Source: Loxodes magnus (taxonomy: Eukaryota > Ciliophora > Karyorelictea > Loxodida > Loxodidae). From it: a DNA stretch of 64,000 nt. Below, in pieces: positions 63,729 through 64,000 of this stretch (within the stretch, counting starts at the first letter, position 1; each line of letters starts with the position of its first letter). Under the pieces are notes generated by a model. It was not told where the DNA came from. It made no database searches and worked only from the letters and a program-made list of their open reading frames with translations. The position numbers and the translations under genes were made by a program. The stretch is from contig CAMPDV010001805.1 of NCBI GenBank assembly GCA_946699065.1, positions 28,110 to 92,109 of the forward strand, given 5' to 3'.

Positions 63729-64000
63729 TCAATCAAACTAGTAATCATAATAACTGTAACTTAATTTTTCTGCATAATCGTAATTTGGTTGGTCATCATA
63801 GTAATAATATGATGGTGGTACTGAATAATCGTAACTATAGATATAAACAGGTGATTCTGATTTCTCTAATAAAGAATCGTAGTAATAATAGGGTGCCTGT
63901 GCATAACTATAAGGTCTTTCTGATTTTTGTAAGAATGAATCATAGTAATAATATGACTAAGAAATAGGCATAAATATCTGATTTCTCTAGTAAGGAACAT
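63729..64000 (-). CDS. Tyr-rich YYYYDS-repeat protein, copy 41 (partial, C-terminus only)
   Basis: Only the C-terminal part up to the TGA (63729-63731) is inside the window; the N-terminus lies beyond the right edge. The visible part has the standard tail (NYDYAEK, then YYDYQFD). An extra A near 63962 and a missing T near 63998 are probably sequencing errors. Confidence 0.78.

Larger units (their letters stand above)
1..64000 (-). repeat. Tandem gene array, 41 copies of a gene-plus-spacer unit
   Basis: The window is filled by direct head-to-tail repeats with a period of about 1.44-1.9 kb. Each unit is one minus-strand gene (ATG at the right end, TGA at the left end) plus a spacer of 409-426 bp. 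Unit length varies almost only by whole coding modules (114, 120 or 138 bp), while the spacer stays near 412 bp. Spacer and coding parts are both nearly identical among copies, so the unit of amplification and homogenisation is the whole gene with its promoter. The array runs off both ends, so its true size is unknown. Confidence 0.97.

Noticed and set aside
1..64000. Bacterial or viral origin
   Set aside because: There are no Shine-Dalgarno sites, operon layout or phage genes. The TAA/TAG-to-Gln code with TGA stop, the eukaryotic-type TATA element and the A-rich ATG context fit a ciliate better.

Overview
The whole 64-kb window is one head-to-tail tandem array. A single gene of about 1.0-1.5 kb plus a spacer of about 412 bp repeats without interruption: 39 complete copies, and one partial copy at each edge (41 in all). 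All are transcribed from the minus strand. I see no rRNA, tRNA, transposon, telomere, CRISPR array or unrelated gene.

Under the standard code the repeats give only short, meaningless open frames. The coding frame appears when TAA and TAG are read as glutamine and only TGA stops. Each unit then holds one open frame: ATG, a signal peptide (MQKLLAIILSLVVSIQS), a long tyrosine-rich repeat domain built on the motif YYYYDS, and a TGA stop. The reference copy (22130-23272) has 380 residues. About 28% are Tyr by my count, there is no Cys, His or Trp, and 11 of its Gln codons are TAA or TAG. This code, the A+T richness, the A-rich ATG context and the short spacers point to a ciliate with genetic code 6 (Paramecium, Tetrahymena and relatives). 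Other lineages with the same reassignment (hexamitid diplomonads, dasycladalean green algae, some oxymonads) are less likely but not excluded. A peritrich-type code (TAA/TAG = Glu) fits worse.

Layout: copies 1-3 have three 38-residue internal modules; 4-6, 9 and 10 have two; 7-8 are enlarged by triplication of a 40-residue C-terminal module; 11-14, 16 and 17 have one; 15, 18 and 19 have two; 20-22 carry a divergent module (SDKAIYAYDYAY) and more real substitutions; 23-26 have two and share a spacer variant; 27 is a deletion/expansion hybrid with four; 28, 29 and 31 have a 46-residue N-terminal duplication; 30, 32, 34-36, 38 and 39 have three; 33 and 40 have two; 37 has five. The pattern is that of recent unequal exchange and local homogenisation.

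Only eight complete copies (2, 3, 14-16, 24-26) are free of indels. The rest carry 1-nt indels, clustered as insertions at about 10.7-19.3 kb and deletions at about 29.8-32.3 kb. I read most of these as residual long-read sequencing errors rather than pseudogenisation. The likely product is a secreted structural protein made in bulk (cyst wall, lorica, mucus or extrusome matrix, possibly dityrosine cross-linked). That role is inference from composition and copy number only.
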